Positions 7,695 to 16,129 of a DNA stretch of 64,000 bases are shown here, piece by piece. Where the stretch lies: positions 1 to 64,000 of the forward strand of contig DYGA01000005.1 in assembly GCA_020724865.1 (NCBI GenBank). Reading direction: 5' to 3'. Made by a program: the position numbers and the translations under genes. The notes below the pieces were generated by a model. That model searched no databases. It had not been told where the DNA came from and saw only the letters and a program-made list of their open reading frames with translations. The DNA is from Candidatus Paceibacter sp. GTDB lineage: Bacteria > Patescibacteria > ABY1 > S139-126. Numbering within the stretch: position 1 is the stretch's first letter; the number at the start of each line of letters is the position of its first letter.

Positions 7695-8528
7695 ATGGCA
7701 ATTGTTAAATACAAACCAACTTCACCCGGTCGCAGGTTATCATCAGTCAATAAGCAATCTTTAGCTAAGGCTGATATAAAAAAATTGCGCAATAAAAAAA
7801 TTAGAAGTACTGGGCGCAATAATCAAGGAAAAATTACTGTTCGACATCGTGGCGGAGGAGTTAAACAGCATTATCGTCAGGTTGATTTTAAAAGAGAAAA
7901 GTTTGACGTACCCGCAAAAGTTATTGAATTGTGTTACGATCCCAATCGTAGTGCCAATTTGGCTTTATTACAATATGCTGACGGTGAGAAGCGTTATATA
8001 ATTGCACCCGAAGGTTTACAAGTTGGCCAAAAAGTATATTCTAGTCAAAAAGGGTTGGAAATAAAAGTTGGTAACAATATGCCTTTGAAGTTTATTCCTG
8101 ATGGTCAAGAAATAAATAATGTTGAATTATATGTCGGCGGCGGGGCTAAATTAGGGCGTTCGGCTGGTAATATAATCGTTTTGATGGCCAAAGAAAATGG
8201 TTTTGCTCAGTTGAAAATGCCATCAGGAGAAATTCGTTTAGTGTCTGAAGATTGTCGAGCGACGATTGGAGCAGTAAGTAACACTGAACACAGAAATGTT
8301 CGTTGGGGTAAAGCTGGTAGAATGCGTTATCGTAATATTAGGCCAACAGTTAGAGGTAAAGCTATGAATCCAGTTGATCATCCTCATGGCGGTGGTGAAG
8401 GCAATCAGCCAATTGGTTTAAAACATCCTAAAACTCCATGGGGTAAACCAGCTTTGGGTGTAAAAACTAGAAAGCAAAAAAATAGTGATCGTTTAATTAT
8501 TAAACGAAGAGCAGTTAAGAAAAACTAA
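7695..8528 (+). CDS. rplB: 50S ribosomal protein L2
   Basis: L2 is a primary 23S rRNA-binding protein essential for subunit joining and peptidyl transfer. At 277 residues it shows NNQGKITVRHRGGG and the conserved MNPVDHPHGGGEG segment containing the functionally important His. Unlike its neighbours it has a clear Shine-Dalgarno (AAAGGAG, eight bases from the ATG), formed by the last codons of rplW. Confidence 0.98.
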   Translation: MAIVKYKPTSPGRRLSSVNKQSLAKADIKKLRNKKIRSTGRNNQGKITVRHRGGGVKQHYRQVDFKREKFDVPAKVIELCYDPNRSANLALLQYADGEKRYIIAPEGLQVGQKVYSSQKGLEIKVGNNMPLKFIPDGQEINNVELYVGGGAKLGRSAGNIIVLMAKENGFAQLKMPSGEIRLVSEDCRATIGAVSNTEHRNVRWGKAGRMRYRNIRPTVRGKAMNPVDHPHGGGEGNQPIGLKHPKTPWGKPALGVKTRKQKNSDRLIIKRRAVKKN

Positions 8529-8536
8529 TAAAATAT

Positions 8537-8836
8537 ATGAGTAGAAGTTTAAAAAAAGGGCCATTTATTGATGAAAAATTATTAAAAAAACTGGCCAAAG
8601 CTAAGCAAAGCGGTGATAAAAAACCAATTAAAACCTGGTCACGGGATTCAATGATTGTGCCAGAAATGGTTGGTTTTAATTTTGCCGTTCATAATGGCAA
8701 AACTCATGTACCAGTGTATGTGGTCGAAAATATGGTTGGTCATAAGTTAGGTGAATTTGCACCAACTAGAAAATTTTATAAACACGGTGGTAGAATGCAA
8801 AAAGAACAAGAAAAAGCCGCCGCCGAAAATAAATAA
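8537..8836 (+). CDS. rpsS: 30S ribosomal protein S19
   Basis: S19 is part of the 30S head and contacts 23S rRNA in an intersubunit bridge. The 99-residue product starts MSRSLKKGPFID and has the VHNGKTHVPVYV and HKLGEFAPTRKF motifs. A short Lys/Glu-rich tail is added. There is no Shine-Dalgarno. It lies eight bases after rplB and six before rplV. Confidence 0.97.
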   Translation: MSRSLKKGPFIDEKLLKKLAKAKQSGDKKPIKTWSRDSMIVPEMVGFNFAVHNGKTHVPVYVVENMVGHKLGEFAPTRKFYKHGGRMQKEQEKAAAENK

Positions 8837-8842
8837 TTTATT

Positions 8843-9385
8843 ATGGATAAACAAACAGTCAAAGCAGTATTAAGATATGCCCGTCTGTCTCCGCGTAAAG
8901 CCAGAATGATGGTTGATTTAGTGCGAGGTAAAAAAGTTACGGTGGCAGAAGCTCAGTTGAAATGGCAGATTGGAAAAGTTAGTCCGGTATTGTTAAAGTT
9001 GTTAAATAGTGCCGTAGCTAATGCTATTCATAATTTTAAATTAAACAAAGAAGATTTGATTATTAAATCCTTTACAGTTGATAGTGGTCCAGTTTTAAAA
9101 AGATATACGCCCAAAGCATTTGGCCGTGCAACACCTATTAGAAAACCAACCAGTCATATTACTATTGTTTTGGAAAGTACCAATAAGTCAGTGAAAAAGA
9201 ATAATAAAGAAGAAACTAAATCTGAAAAAACTGACGAAAAAAAAGTAGCGGGAGATGAAAAAAAAGTTTTGCCAAATACAAATAAGCAAATGGGAAAAAA
9301 TGAAAAACTAGATCAGTCAGTAAATCGAGGTAAAAAGTTGCCAGCCAATAAACCAATTTCTAAAACAACTAAGCAAAAAGTATAA
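8843..9385 (+). CDS. rplV: 50S ribosomal protein L22 with charged C-terminal extension
   Basis: L22 lines the exit tunnel and is the macrolide-linked protein. The core (residues 1-112) has LRYARLSPRKARMMVDLVRG and the hairpin region FGRATPIRKPTSHITIVLE. The remaining roughly 68 residues are a Lys/Glu/Asn-rich low-complexity tail that bacterial L22 usually lacks. It lies between rpsS and rpsC as expected. Confidence 0.95.
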   Translation: MDKQTVKAVLRYARLSPRKARMMVDLVRGKKVTVAEAQLKWQIGKVSPVLLKLLNSAVANAIHNFKLNKEDLIIKSFTVDSGPVLKRYTPKAFGRATPIRKPTSHITIVLESTNKSVKKNNKEETKSEKTDEKKVAGDEKKVLPNTNKQMGKNEKLDQSVNRGKKLPANKPISKTTKQKV

Positions 9386-9393
9386 TTAAATTT

Positions 9394-10056
9394 ATGGGAC
9401 AGAAAGTAAATCCAAAAATATTTCGTACTAATATCATTTTTACTTGGTCATCTAAGTGGTTTAGTCAGAATAACTATGCTGAAAATTTGCAGCAGGATAT
9501 TAAATTGCGAAAATTTTTACGTAATAAATTAAAAGATGCCGGGTTAGCTAAAGTTGAAATTGAGCGTTCGGTTGGTAAACTGGATATAAATTTGCATACT
9601 GCTAAACCAGGGTTAATTATTGGTAAGGGCGGCAAAGCGGTAGAAGATTTAAAAAAAGAATTGCAACGTAAAATAATTCATAATCCCAAGTTGCAAATAA
9701 ATATAAACATTAAAGAAGTTGATAAACCAAATTTGTCTGCTGAGATTATGGTCCAACAAATGGCTCAAGAGATAGAAAAACGTGTACCTTTCAGAAGAGT
9801 AATGAAAAGAACTATTGATATGATTTTAAAAGCTGGAGCTAAAGGTGCAAAAGTTCAGGTGGCAGGTAGATTGAATGGAGCAGAAATTGCTCGTACCGAA
9901 ACATTATCAGAAGGTAAGATTCCTTTGCATACGATGCGTGCCAATATTGATTACTCTCGAGGCGTTGCTATCACAACTTATGGTACCATTGGTATAAAGG
10001 TATGGATTTATACGGGAGAAATATTTAAGACTAAAGAGCAAGAAATAAATAACTAA
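9394..10056 (+). CDS. rpsC: 30S ribosomal protein S3
   Basis: S3 forms the mRNA entry site and has helicase activity. The 220-residue product begins MGQKVNPKIFR and has a KH domain with GLIIGKGGKAVEDLKKEL (about residues 70-87). The C-terminal S3 domain follows, with GAKGAKVQVAGRLNGAEIAR. Length is normal. It has no Shine-Dalgarno and sits five bases before rplP. Confidence 0.98.
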   Translation: MGQKVNPKIFRTNIIFTWSSKWFSQNNYAENLQQDIKLRKFLRNKLKDAGLAKVEIERSVGKLDINLHTAKPGLIIGKGGKAVEDLKKELQRKIIHNPKLQININIKEVDKPNLSAEIMVQQMAQEIEKRVPFRRVMKRTIDMILKAGAKGAKVQVAGRLNGAEIARTETLSEGKIPLHTMRANIDYSRGVAITTYGTIGIKVWIYTGEIFKTKEQEINN

Positions 10057-10060
10057 TAAT

Positions 10061-10477
10061 ATGTTAGCACCAAAGAAAGTAAAACATAGAAAATGGCAAC
10101 GCGGTCGCATACGTGGTAATGCAACCAGTGGTGATCGTTTACATTTTGGGAGTTTTGGTTTAAAATCTCAGGAACCAAGATGGGTTAGTTCTAGACAAAT
10201 TGAAGCTGCGCGTAGAGCCATGACAAGATTTGTGCAGCGTGGAGCTAAGATTTGGATAAGAATTTTTCCTGATAAACCAGTAACCAGTAAAGGTAATGAA
10301 ATTCCGATGGGTAAAGGAAAAGGAGCTCCTGATCATTTTGTTGCGGTAGTAAAACCAGGTACCATGATTTTTGAAATGGAAGGTGTTGATGAGAAAACTG
10401 CTCGTGAAGCTATGAGATTGGCAGCTCACAAGTTGCCTTGCAAAACTAAATTTGTAAGCAAAATGTATAAGTTATGA
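10061..10477 (+). CDS. rplP: 50S ribosomal protein L16
   Basis: L16 organises the A-site side of the peptidyl transferase centre. The 138-residue product has MLAPKKVKHRKWQRGR and the signature RIFPDKPVTSKGNEIPMGKG (about residues 68-87). It overlaps the rpmC start by four bases (ATGA), a typical coupling in this cluster. Confidence 0.98.
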   Translation: MLAPKKVKHRKWQRGRIRGNATSGDRLHFGSFGLKSQEPRWVSSRQIEAARRAMTRFVQRGAKIWIRIFPDKPVTSKGNEIPMGKGKGAPDHFVAVVKPGTMIFEMEGVDEKTAREAMRLAAHKLPCKTKFVSKMYKL

Positions 10478-10707
10478 ATTTTAAAGATTTAAAAAATAAA
10501 AGTTTAGGTGAATTGCAAAAGTTGTTAGCCGAAGAACGCGCCCGTCTGCGTGATTTGCGATTTCAAGTTGCGGCCGAACAACATAAACAAGTGCATGAAT
10601 TAGGTCAAAGCAGAAAGACAATTGCCAGAATTTTAACTTTATTAAAGCAGGCAAATAATAAAGCAGGAGAAAGTAATTTGTCAGAAAAAACAGATAATAA
10701 ACAATAA
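10474..10707 (+). CDS. rpmC: 50S ribosomal protein L29
   Basis: L29 lies near the tunnel exit, next to L23. The 77-residue product consists of the two-helix core MNFKDLKNKSLGELQKLL and QVHELGQSRKTIARILTLL, plus a short polar tail. The start overlaps the rplP stop. Length is slightly above the usual 60-70 residues. Confidence 0.94.
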   Translation: MNFKDLKNKSLGELQKLLAEERARLRDLRFQVAAEQHKQVHELGQSRKTIARILTLLKQANNKAGESNLSEKTDNKQ

Positions 10708-10733
10708 TTTTTTATAATATTAAATATTTATAT

Positions 10734-11009
10734 ATGACAGCTGAAAATAAAAAGACCAAGAACAGAATTGCCCGTAGTTTTGTTGGTACGGTAGTTTCTG
10801 ATGCAATGGATAAAACAGTTGTTGTTAAAGTTACCCAAGTTAAAATTCATCCCAAGTATCGTAAGCGTTTTCAGGTGGCGAAAAAATATCACGCTCATGA
10901 TGCTAAAAATGAATATAAAATTGGTGACGAGGTTATGATTAGAGAAGTCAGACCAATTTCCAAAACAAAAAAATGGCTAGTTATAAGTAAAATAAATAAA
11001 AAAGTATGA
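10734..11009 (+). CDS. rpsQ: 30S ribosomal protein S17
   Basis: S17 is a primary 16S rRNA-binding OB-fold protein. The 91-residue product contains FVGTVVSDAMDKTVVVKVTQ and KKYHAHDAKNEYKIGDEV with VREVRPISKTKKW-like ending (here IREVRPISKTKKW). It overlaps rplN by four bases. No Shine-Dalgarno is seen. Confidence 0.97.
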   Translation: MTAENKKTKNRIARSFVGTVVSDAMDKTVVVKVTQVKIHPKYRKRFQVAKKYHAHDAKNEYKIGDEVMIREVRPISKTKKWLVISKINKKV

Positions 11010-11377
11010 TTCAAGTAGGTACAAGATTAAAAGTAGCTGATAATTCTGGCGCTAAAGAAGTTCAATGTATTAGAATATTAGGAGCTTCTTATCGTCGTTA
11101 TGCAGGTATTGGTGATTTGATTATTGTGGCTACAAAAAATGCTCAACCGCATTCCCAAGTAAAAAAGGGTGATGTTTTAACCGCGGTTATTGTAAGAACT
11201 AAGCAGAATATTAAAAGAAAAGACGGTTCAGCTTTACGTTTTGATGAAAATGCCGTAGTAATTATTGATAAAAAATCAAAAGAACCAAAAGCTTCACGTA
11301 TTTTCGGACCAGTTGCTAGGGAATTACGTAATAAAGGTTTTATGAAAATAATATCATTAGCCCCTGAAGTCTTATAA
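11006..11377 (+). CDS. rplN: 50S ribosomal protein L14
   Basis: L14 forms an intersubunit bridge and is the docking site of RsfS. The 123-residue product has MIQVGTRLKVADNSGAKEV and RIFGPVARELRNKGFMKIIS, matching the universal family across its full length. The start overlaps rpsQ. Confidence 0.98.
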   Translation: MIQVGTRLKVADNSGAKEVQCIRILGASYRRYAGIGDLIIVATKNAQPHSQVKKGDVLTAVIVRTKQNIKRKDGSALRFDENAVVIIDKKSKEPKASRIFGPVARELRNKGFMKIISLAPEVL

Positions 11378-11381
11378 TTAT

Positions 11382-11690
11382 ATGCAATTAAAAAAGAACG
11401 ACACAGTTAAAGTAATCGCCGGTAAAGATAAAGGTAAACAAGGTAAAATTACCCAAGTTTTTCCGATGGAAAAAAAAGTTGTAGTGGAAGGTGTTAATGT
11501 TTATAAAAAACATCTTCGTCCGCGTAAACAGGGAGAAGGTGGACAAGTTATAGAATTTTTTGCCCCTTTGAATATGAATAAAGTTCAGTTAATTTGTCCT
11601 AAATGTGGCAAACTAACAAGAATTGGTAAGCAGCTAACTTCTGATGGTAAAAAAATTAGGATTTGTAAAAAATGTAAAGCTACTATTTAA
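11382..11690 (+). CDS. rplX: 50S ribosomal protein L24
   Basis: L24 initiates 50S assembly and carries a KOW motif (KNDTVKVIAGKDKGKQGKI). The 102-residue product ends with a C-x2-C...C-x2-C set (LICPKCGKLTRIG, IRICKKCKAT), a zinc-ribbon-like tail found in many bacterial L24 proteins. Position between rplN and rplE is canonical. Confidence 0.97.
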   Translation: MQLKKNDTVKVIAGKDKGKQGKITQVFPMEKKVVVEGVNVYKKHLRPRKQGEGGQVIEFFAPLNMNKVQLICPKCGKLTRIGKQLTSDGKKIRICKKCKATI

Positions 11691-11692
11691 AT

Positions 11693-12235
11693 ATGAATAA
11701 GTTACAACAAGAATTTAATAAAAAAATTAGACCAACTTTATTTAAAGAGTTAGGTTTAAAAAGTATTATGGCAGTGCCTCGTTTAGAAAAAGTGGTAATA
11801 AATGTTGGTGTTGGTAAAGGTTTAAAAGATGAAAAGTATATAGAAGCGGTTGAATCGACCTTAGTACGTATTACTGGACAAAAACCAATTCGCACTAAAG
11901 CCAAAAAATCTATCGCAGCTTTCAAGATTAGAGAAGGTAATACCGTTGGTTTGAAAGTAACTTTACGGGGACAACGTATGTATGATTTTATTGAAAAATT
12001 AATTAATGTTAGTTTGCCCAGAGTTAGAGATTTTCAGGGATTAAAGGTCAATAGTTTTGATGGTCATGGCAATTATACCTTAGGAATTAAGGAACATATA
12101 ATTTTTCCGGAAATAAAAGCTGACGAGGTAGAAAATTTACATGGTTTAGAAATTGTCATTGTTACTACGACCAATAGTGATGAACTGGCTAAAAAATTAT
12201 TGTTGGCTTTAAAATTTCCATTTAGTAAAAAATAA
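11693..12235 (+). CDS. rplE: 50S ribosomal protein L5
   Basis: L5 binds 5S rRNA and contacts P-site tRNA. The 180-residue product shows PRLEKVVINVGVG, ITGQKPIRTKAKKSIAAFKIREG and GLEIVIVTTT, full length for the family. It starts two bases after the rplX stop, without a Shine-Dalgarno. Confidence 0.98.
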   Translation: MNKLQQEFNKKIRPTLFKELGLKSIMAVPRLEKVVINVGVGKGLKDEKYIEAVESTLVRITGQKPIRTKAKKSIAAFKIREGNTVGLKVTLRGQRMYDFIEKLINVSLPRVRDFQGLKVNSFDGHGNYTLGIKEHIIFPEIKADEVENLHGLEIVIVTTTNSDELAKKLLLALKFPFSKK

Positions 12236-12239
12236 ATTT

Positions 12240-12434
12240 ATGGCTACCAAAGCACAAATTGCAAAATCAAATAGATCAGTTATTAAACCGAAATTTTCCA
12301 CTCGAGTGGTTAGACGTTGTTGGCGTTGCGGTCGAAAACGCTCTTATATGCGTGATTTTAAAATTTGTCGGATTTGTTTTAGAGAATTGGCGGCCAAAGG
12401 TGATTTGCCAGGAATAACCAAAAGTAGTTGGTAA
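12240..12434 (+). CDS. rpsN: 30S ribosomal protein S14, zinc-binding type
   Basis: A short S14 of 64 residues (type Z). The zinc site CWRCGRKRSYMRDFKICRIC gives the C-x2-C...C-x2-C pattern, and the C-terminal SSW is typical. The zinc-dependent form fits the presence of a Zur-like regulator and ZIP transporter elsewhere in the window, though no zinc-independent paralogue is seen. Confidence 0.97.
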   Translation: MATKAQIAKSNRSVIKPKFSTRVVRRCWRCGRKRSYMRDFKICRICFRELAAKGDLPGITKSSW

Positions 12435-12471
12435 TTATTATTAAAAAAGTATTAATTAAAATAGATTTTAT

Positions 12472-12858
12472 ATGACCGATCCCATAGCAGACATGCTTAC
12501 TAGAATTAGAAACGCCTTGCGCGTTAATAAAAATGAAGTAACTATACCTTACTCTAAGTTAAAAGTGAGAATTGCCGAAATTTTGAAAAACGAAGGTTAT
12601 ATCAATAGTTATAGTGAGCAATTAGAAAATCGTCAATTAAAGTTGCAATTAAAATATAAACCCAATGGTCAGCCAGTAATTAGATCTTTACGGCGGATTT
12701 CCAAACCAGGTCGGAGGATTTATTGCCAGGTTGATGAATTGCCAAGAGTGTTAAATAATTTAGGTATTGCTATTATTTCTACTCCAGCTGGTTTAATGAC
12801 GGCTGCTGAAGCCAGACAAAAAAAAGTTGGTGGAGAGATTATTTGTGAAATATATTAA
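12472..12858 (+). CDS. rpsH: 30S ribosomal protein S8
   Basis: S8 is a central-domain 16S rRNA binder and, in E. coli, the repressor of the spc operon. The 128-residue product starts MTDPIADMLTRIRNA and ends with the conserved GIAIISTPAGLMTAAEARQ and GGEIICEIY. The start follows a 37-base AT-rich spacer after rpsN. Confidence 0.98.
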   Translation: MTDPIADMLTRIRNALRVNKNEVTIPYSKLKVRIAEILKNEGYINSYSEQLENRQLKLQLKYKPNGQPVIRSLRRISKPGRRIYCQVDELPRVLNNLGIAIISTPAGLMTAAEARQKKVGGEIICEIY

Positions 12859-12863
12859 TAATT

Positions 12864-13409
12864 ATGAGCAGATTAGCTAAAAAACCAATTATTATACCAA
12901 CCGGAGTAACCTTTACGGAGGCTAATAATTTTTATATTGTTAAAGGTCCTAAAGGTGAAATATCAAAGCCCCGTATTCCGAGGGTAAAAGTTGATGTTAA
13001 GGATAATAAAATTACTCTTAAAGTCCCTCAAATTGATCGCAGTGACGATCGGGCATTTTTAGGTACCGCCGTACGGGTTATACAAAATATGATTATTGGT
13101 GTGACCGAAGGTTATACAAAGAAATTAGAAATCAATGGAGTTGGTTATCGGGCAGAGATGAAGGGTAAAAATTTAGTTTTGCAGGTTGGTTTTTCTCATC
13201 CGGTAGAGTTTAAAGAAGTAGCTGGTATTGATATTAAAGTTGAAAAAAATTTAATTACCGTTTCTGGTATTGACAAAGTTTTAGTAGGCCAAGTTGCTGC
13301 CAATATAAGAAAAATTAAAAAACCTGAACCTTATAAAGGTAAAGGCATTAAATATGTTGATGAAGTTATTATTCGTAAGGAAGGTAAACAGGTTAAAGCT
13401 CAAGGTTAA
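12864..13409 (+). CDS. rplF: 50S ribosomal protein L6
   Basis: L6 binds near the factor-binding centre. The 181-residue product has two similar L6 domains and the signature KKPEPYKGKGIKYVDE (about residues 150-165). It begins MSRLAKKPIIIP, five bases after rpsH. Length is normal. Confidence 0.98.
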   Translation: MSRLAKKPIIIPTGVTFTEANNFYIVKGPKGEISKPRIPRVKVDVKDNKITLKVPQIDRSDDRAFLGTAVRVIQNMIIGVTEGYTKKLEINGVGYRAEMKGKNLVLQVGFSHPVEFKEVAGIDIKVEKNLITVSGIDKVLVGQVAANIRKIKKPEPYKGKGIKYVDEVIIRKEGKQVKAQG

Positions 13410-13423
13410 AATTAAAAATTTTT

Positions 13424-13762
13424 ATGTTAAAGAAACAATTATTAAGAAAACATAGACACAAACGAGTACGAGCTAAAGTTAAAGGAACAGCTTTACGGCC
13501 AAGATTGGTTGTTTATCGTAGTTTAAAACATATTGAAGCGCAAGTGATAGATGATACTAAAGGTGTAACTTTATTGTCTGGCCGAGATTTAAAGATGAAA
13601 GGAAATAAAATGGTTCGCGCCGAGCAAGTTGGATCAGCGATAGCAAAAGCTTGTTTAGATAAAAAAATTACTAAAGTAGTTTTTGATCGTAATGGCTATA
13701 AATATCAAGGCAGAGTAAAGGCCTTAGCCGAAGCGGCCCGTAAAGAAGGATTAATTTTTTAA
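13424..13762 (+). CDS. rplR: 50S ribosomal protein L18
   Basis: L18 binds 5S rRNA together with L5. The 112-residue product has the basic N-terminus LRKHRHKRVRAKVKGTALRPRL-type region (RHKRVRAKVKGTALRPRL) and the ending FDRNGYKYQGRVKALAEAAR. It precedes rpsE by four bases. Confidence 0.97.
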   Translation: MLKKQLLRKHRHKRVRAKVKGTALRPRLVVYRSLKHIEAQVIDDTKGVTLLSGRDLKMKGNKMVRAEQVGSAIAKACLDKKITKVVFDRNGYKYQGRVKALAEAARKEGLIF

Positions 13763-13766
13763 TTTT

Positions 13767-14279
13767 ATGGTAAAGAAAACTGTTTCTCAACAAAATGATA
13801 ATTCAATCGAAGTAGTAAAAACTGTTGAAGAATTTGAACAAAAAATTATTGATTTGGCTAGAGTTACTAGAGTAATGGCTGGAGGAAAACGTATGCGTTT
13901 CCGTGCTTGTGTAGTAATTGGTAATAAAAATGGTCAAATCGGCTATGCTATTGCCAAAGGCGCTGATGTTACCTTAGCAGTTAATAAAGCTGCAACTAAA
14001 GCTAAGAAAAATTTACTGACAGTGGCTAGATATAAAGAAACTATTCCGCACGAAGTAAGATTAAAATATAAAGCCGCTAATATAATTTTAAAACCAGCGC
14101 CAATCGGCACAGGAATAAAAGCTGGCGGAGCAGTTAGGGATGTTTTAGCCTTGTCTGGTATAGCCAATGTTGTTGCCAAGATAATTGGTTCAAATAATAA
14201 GATTAATAATGTTAAAGCAACCTTTTTAGCTTTACAGAGTTTACAAACTCAATCAGGTAATAGACAGATAACCGAATAA
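13767..14279 (+). CDS. rpsE: 30S ribosomal protein S5
   Basis: S5 acts in decoding fidelity and mRNA entry. The 170-residue product contains RVTRVMAGGKRMRFRACVV, GNKNGQIGYAIAKG and PAPIGTGIKAGGAVRDVL. It is followed after four bases directly by rplO. In most bacteria rpmD (L30) lies between the two, and its absence here is a CPR trait. Confidence 0.98.
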   Translation: MVKKTVSQQNDNSIEVVKTVEEFEQKIIDLARVTRVMAGGKRMRFRACVVIGNKNGQIGYAIAKGADVTLAVNKAATKAKKNLLTVARYKETIPHEVRLKYKAANIILKPAPIGTGIKAGGAVRDVLALSGIANVVAKIIGSNNKINNVKATFLALQSLQTQSGNRQITE

Positions 14280-14283
14280 TTTT

Positions 14284-14745
14284 ATGTTAAGTTTAAATAA
14301 TTTAGTCAAAACAAAGAATAAAAAGATTAAAAGATTGGGCAGAGGTAATGCTAGTCGTGGTAATTATTCTGGTCGGGGAATGAAAGGACAAAAAGCTCGT
14401 AGTGGCGTAGGTGGTTTAAAACAAAAAGGTATAAAATCTTGGTTAATGAAAATTCCTAAGAAACGCGGTTTTGTTAGTCCGCAGAAACCAAAAGAAAATA
14501 TATCTATTTTAGAATTAGAAAAGCATTTTACTGCGGGCAGCACTGTTACTCCTTTTATTTTGAAAAGCAAAGGTTTGATTAGTAACCCTAAAGTAGGAGT
14601 AAAAATAATTGGCAAGGGTAATTTAAGTAAGAAATTACAAGTTAAAGTTCATGCGGTAAGTGCCAGTGCCAAGCAAGCAATAGAACAAGCCGGCGGTACC
14701 ATCGAGTTGATAGTTAAGAAAAAAATTGAAAAAAAGTCTAAATAA
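14284..14745 (+). CDS. rplO: 50S ribosomal protein L15
   Basis: L15 is a late-assembly 50S protein. The 153-residue product shows LGRGNASRGNYSGRGMKGQK, the RSGVGGLKQKG segment and the C-terminal beta domain. It lies directly behind rpsE (no rpmD) and six bases before secY. Confidence 0.97.
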   Translation: MLSLNNLVKTKNKKIKRLGRGNASRGNYSGRGMKGQKARSGVGGLKQKGIKSWLMKIPKKRGFVSPQKPKENISILELEKHFTAGSTVTPFILKSKGLISNPKVGVKIIGKGNLSKKLQVKVHAVSASAKQAIEQAGGTIELIVKKKIEKKSK

Positions 14746-14750
14746 AAATT

Positions 14751-16037
14751 ATGCAATGGTATCAGAGAATTCAGCAAGTTTGGCAGACTAAAGAAGTTAG
14801 AAACGACATCTTGTTTGTTTTGTTGATTTTAGTGATATTTAGAATTGGCGCTCATATTCCTATTCCGGGAATTGATACTGGTAATTTGCGAGAATTTTTT
14901 GCTTCCAATCAAATTTTAGGACTTTTAAATCTTTTTTCCGGCGGCGGATTGGAAAATTTTTCTATCATGATGTTAGGCGTTGGTCCTTATATTACTTCTT
15001 CAATTATTTTTCAATTGTTGGTAATGATTGTCCCCAAATTGGAAGAATTATCTAAGGAAGGTGAAAATGGACAGAGGAAAATAAATCAATATACCAAATG
15101 GGCAACCATTCCTTTAGCTGTTTTGCAGGGTTATGGATTTATCACTTTGATGCAACGACAAGGGGGTGGAGTAAGTTTAATCGGTGACTTAACTTTTTTC
15201 CAATATTTGACTGCTATTGTCACAGTGACTGCCGGTACTATGCTTTTGACTTGGCTGGGTGATTTAATTTCTGAACGACACATTGGTAATGGTGTATCAT
15301 TGCTAATTTTTGCTGGAATTATTGCTGGGTTACCCACGGCTTTACAACAAACATTACTGGCATTTGATATATCACAGTTGACAACCGTGGTTTTATTTGC
15401 GCTTATTGCTTTAGCGACGGTGGTAGGAGTGGTATTTATAACTGAAGGCCAAAGACAGATTCCGGTAACTTATGCTCGTCGGGTGAGGGGTATGACACAA
15501 TATGGCGGAACTAATACTCACTTACCTTTGCGGGTTAACCAAGGCGGCGTCATCCCAATCATTTTTGCTATTTCGGTTATAATTTTTCCTTCCATGATCG
15601 CCCAGTTTTTTGTTCAAGCTAAAAGCGCTTGGTTGTCAAATACAGCGGAGTATATTATTCAATTGTTCAATAATCAAATTTTTTACGGTGTATTTTATTT
15701 TATTTTAGTAGTGGCTTTTACTTATTTTTATTCAGCAGTAGTATTTAAACCAGACCAGGTGGCAGAAAATTTACAAAAGCAGGGCGGATTTATTCCTGGC
15801 ATTAGACCGGGCAGGCCAACTGCTGAATATTTGCAGGCTACTGTCAATCGCATAAATTTGACTGGTTCAATATTTTTAGGCGTTATTGCTGTATTACCTT
15901 TAATTTTGCAAGCTTATACTGGAATGAGTACTTTGGTGGTTGGCGGAACATCTTTATTGATAGTGGTGTCGGTAGTTATTGAATCAGTCAAGAAAGTTGA
16001 AGCCCAGCTGGAAATGCATGATTATGATGTTTATTAG
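14751..16037 (+). CDS. secY: Preprotein translocase subunit SecY
   Basis: SecY is the pore subunit of the SecYEG channel. The 428-residue product has about ten membrane helices. Signatures include FRIGAHIPIPGID (start of TM1), the plug-region FSGGGLENFSIMMLGVGPYI, SERHIGNGVSLLIFAGI and a C-terminal GIRPGRPTAEYL. Length and order are standard. It ends the spc cluster before a strong terminator. Confidence 0.98.
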   Translation: MQWYQRIQQVWQTKEVRNDILFVLLILVIFRIGAHIPIPGIDTGNLREFFASNQILGLLNLFSGGGLENFSIMMLGVGPYITSSIIFQLLVMIVPKLEELSKEGENGQRKINQYTKWATIPLAVLQGYGFITLMQRQGGGVSLIGDLTFFQYLTAIVTVTAGTMLLTWLGDLISERHIGNGVSLLIFAGIIAGLPTALQQTLLAFDISQLTTVVLFALIALATVVGVVFITEGQRQIPVTYARRVRGMTQYGGTNTHLPLRVNQGGVIPIIFAISVIIFPSMIAQFFVQAKSAWLSNTAEYIIQLFNNQIFYGVFYFILVVAFTYFYSAVVFKPDQVAENLQKQGGFIPGIRPGRPTAEYLQATVNRINLTGSIFLGVIAVLPLILQAYTGMSTLVVGGTSLLIVVSVVIESVKKVEAQLEMHDYDVY

Positions 16038-16047
16038 TTTTTATCTG

Positions 16048-16079
16048 CCGCTCCGACTAAATAGTCGGGGCGGTTTTTT
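16048..16079 (+). terminator. Terminator of the ribosomal protein operon
   Basis: CCGCTCCGACTA (16048-16059) and TAGTCGGGGCGG (16062-16073) form a 12-bp stem with one G-U pair, followed by six T. This is the clearest intrinsic terminator of the super-operon. Confidence 0.9.
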
Positions 16080-16101
16080 ATTTTATTAAAATTAGTTACA
16101 A

Positions 16102-16107
16102 TATAAT
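16102..16107 (+). promoter_or_regulatory. -10 element before adk
   Basis: A perfect TATAAT lies 22 bases before the adk start, after the secY terminator. No convincing -35 is seen. Confidence 0.4.
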
Positions 16108-16129
16108 AAGAATTATTAATAAAAAAACA

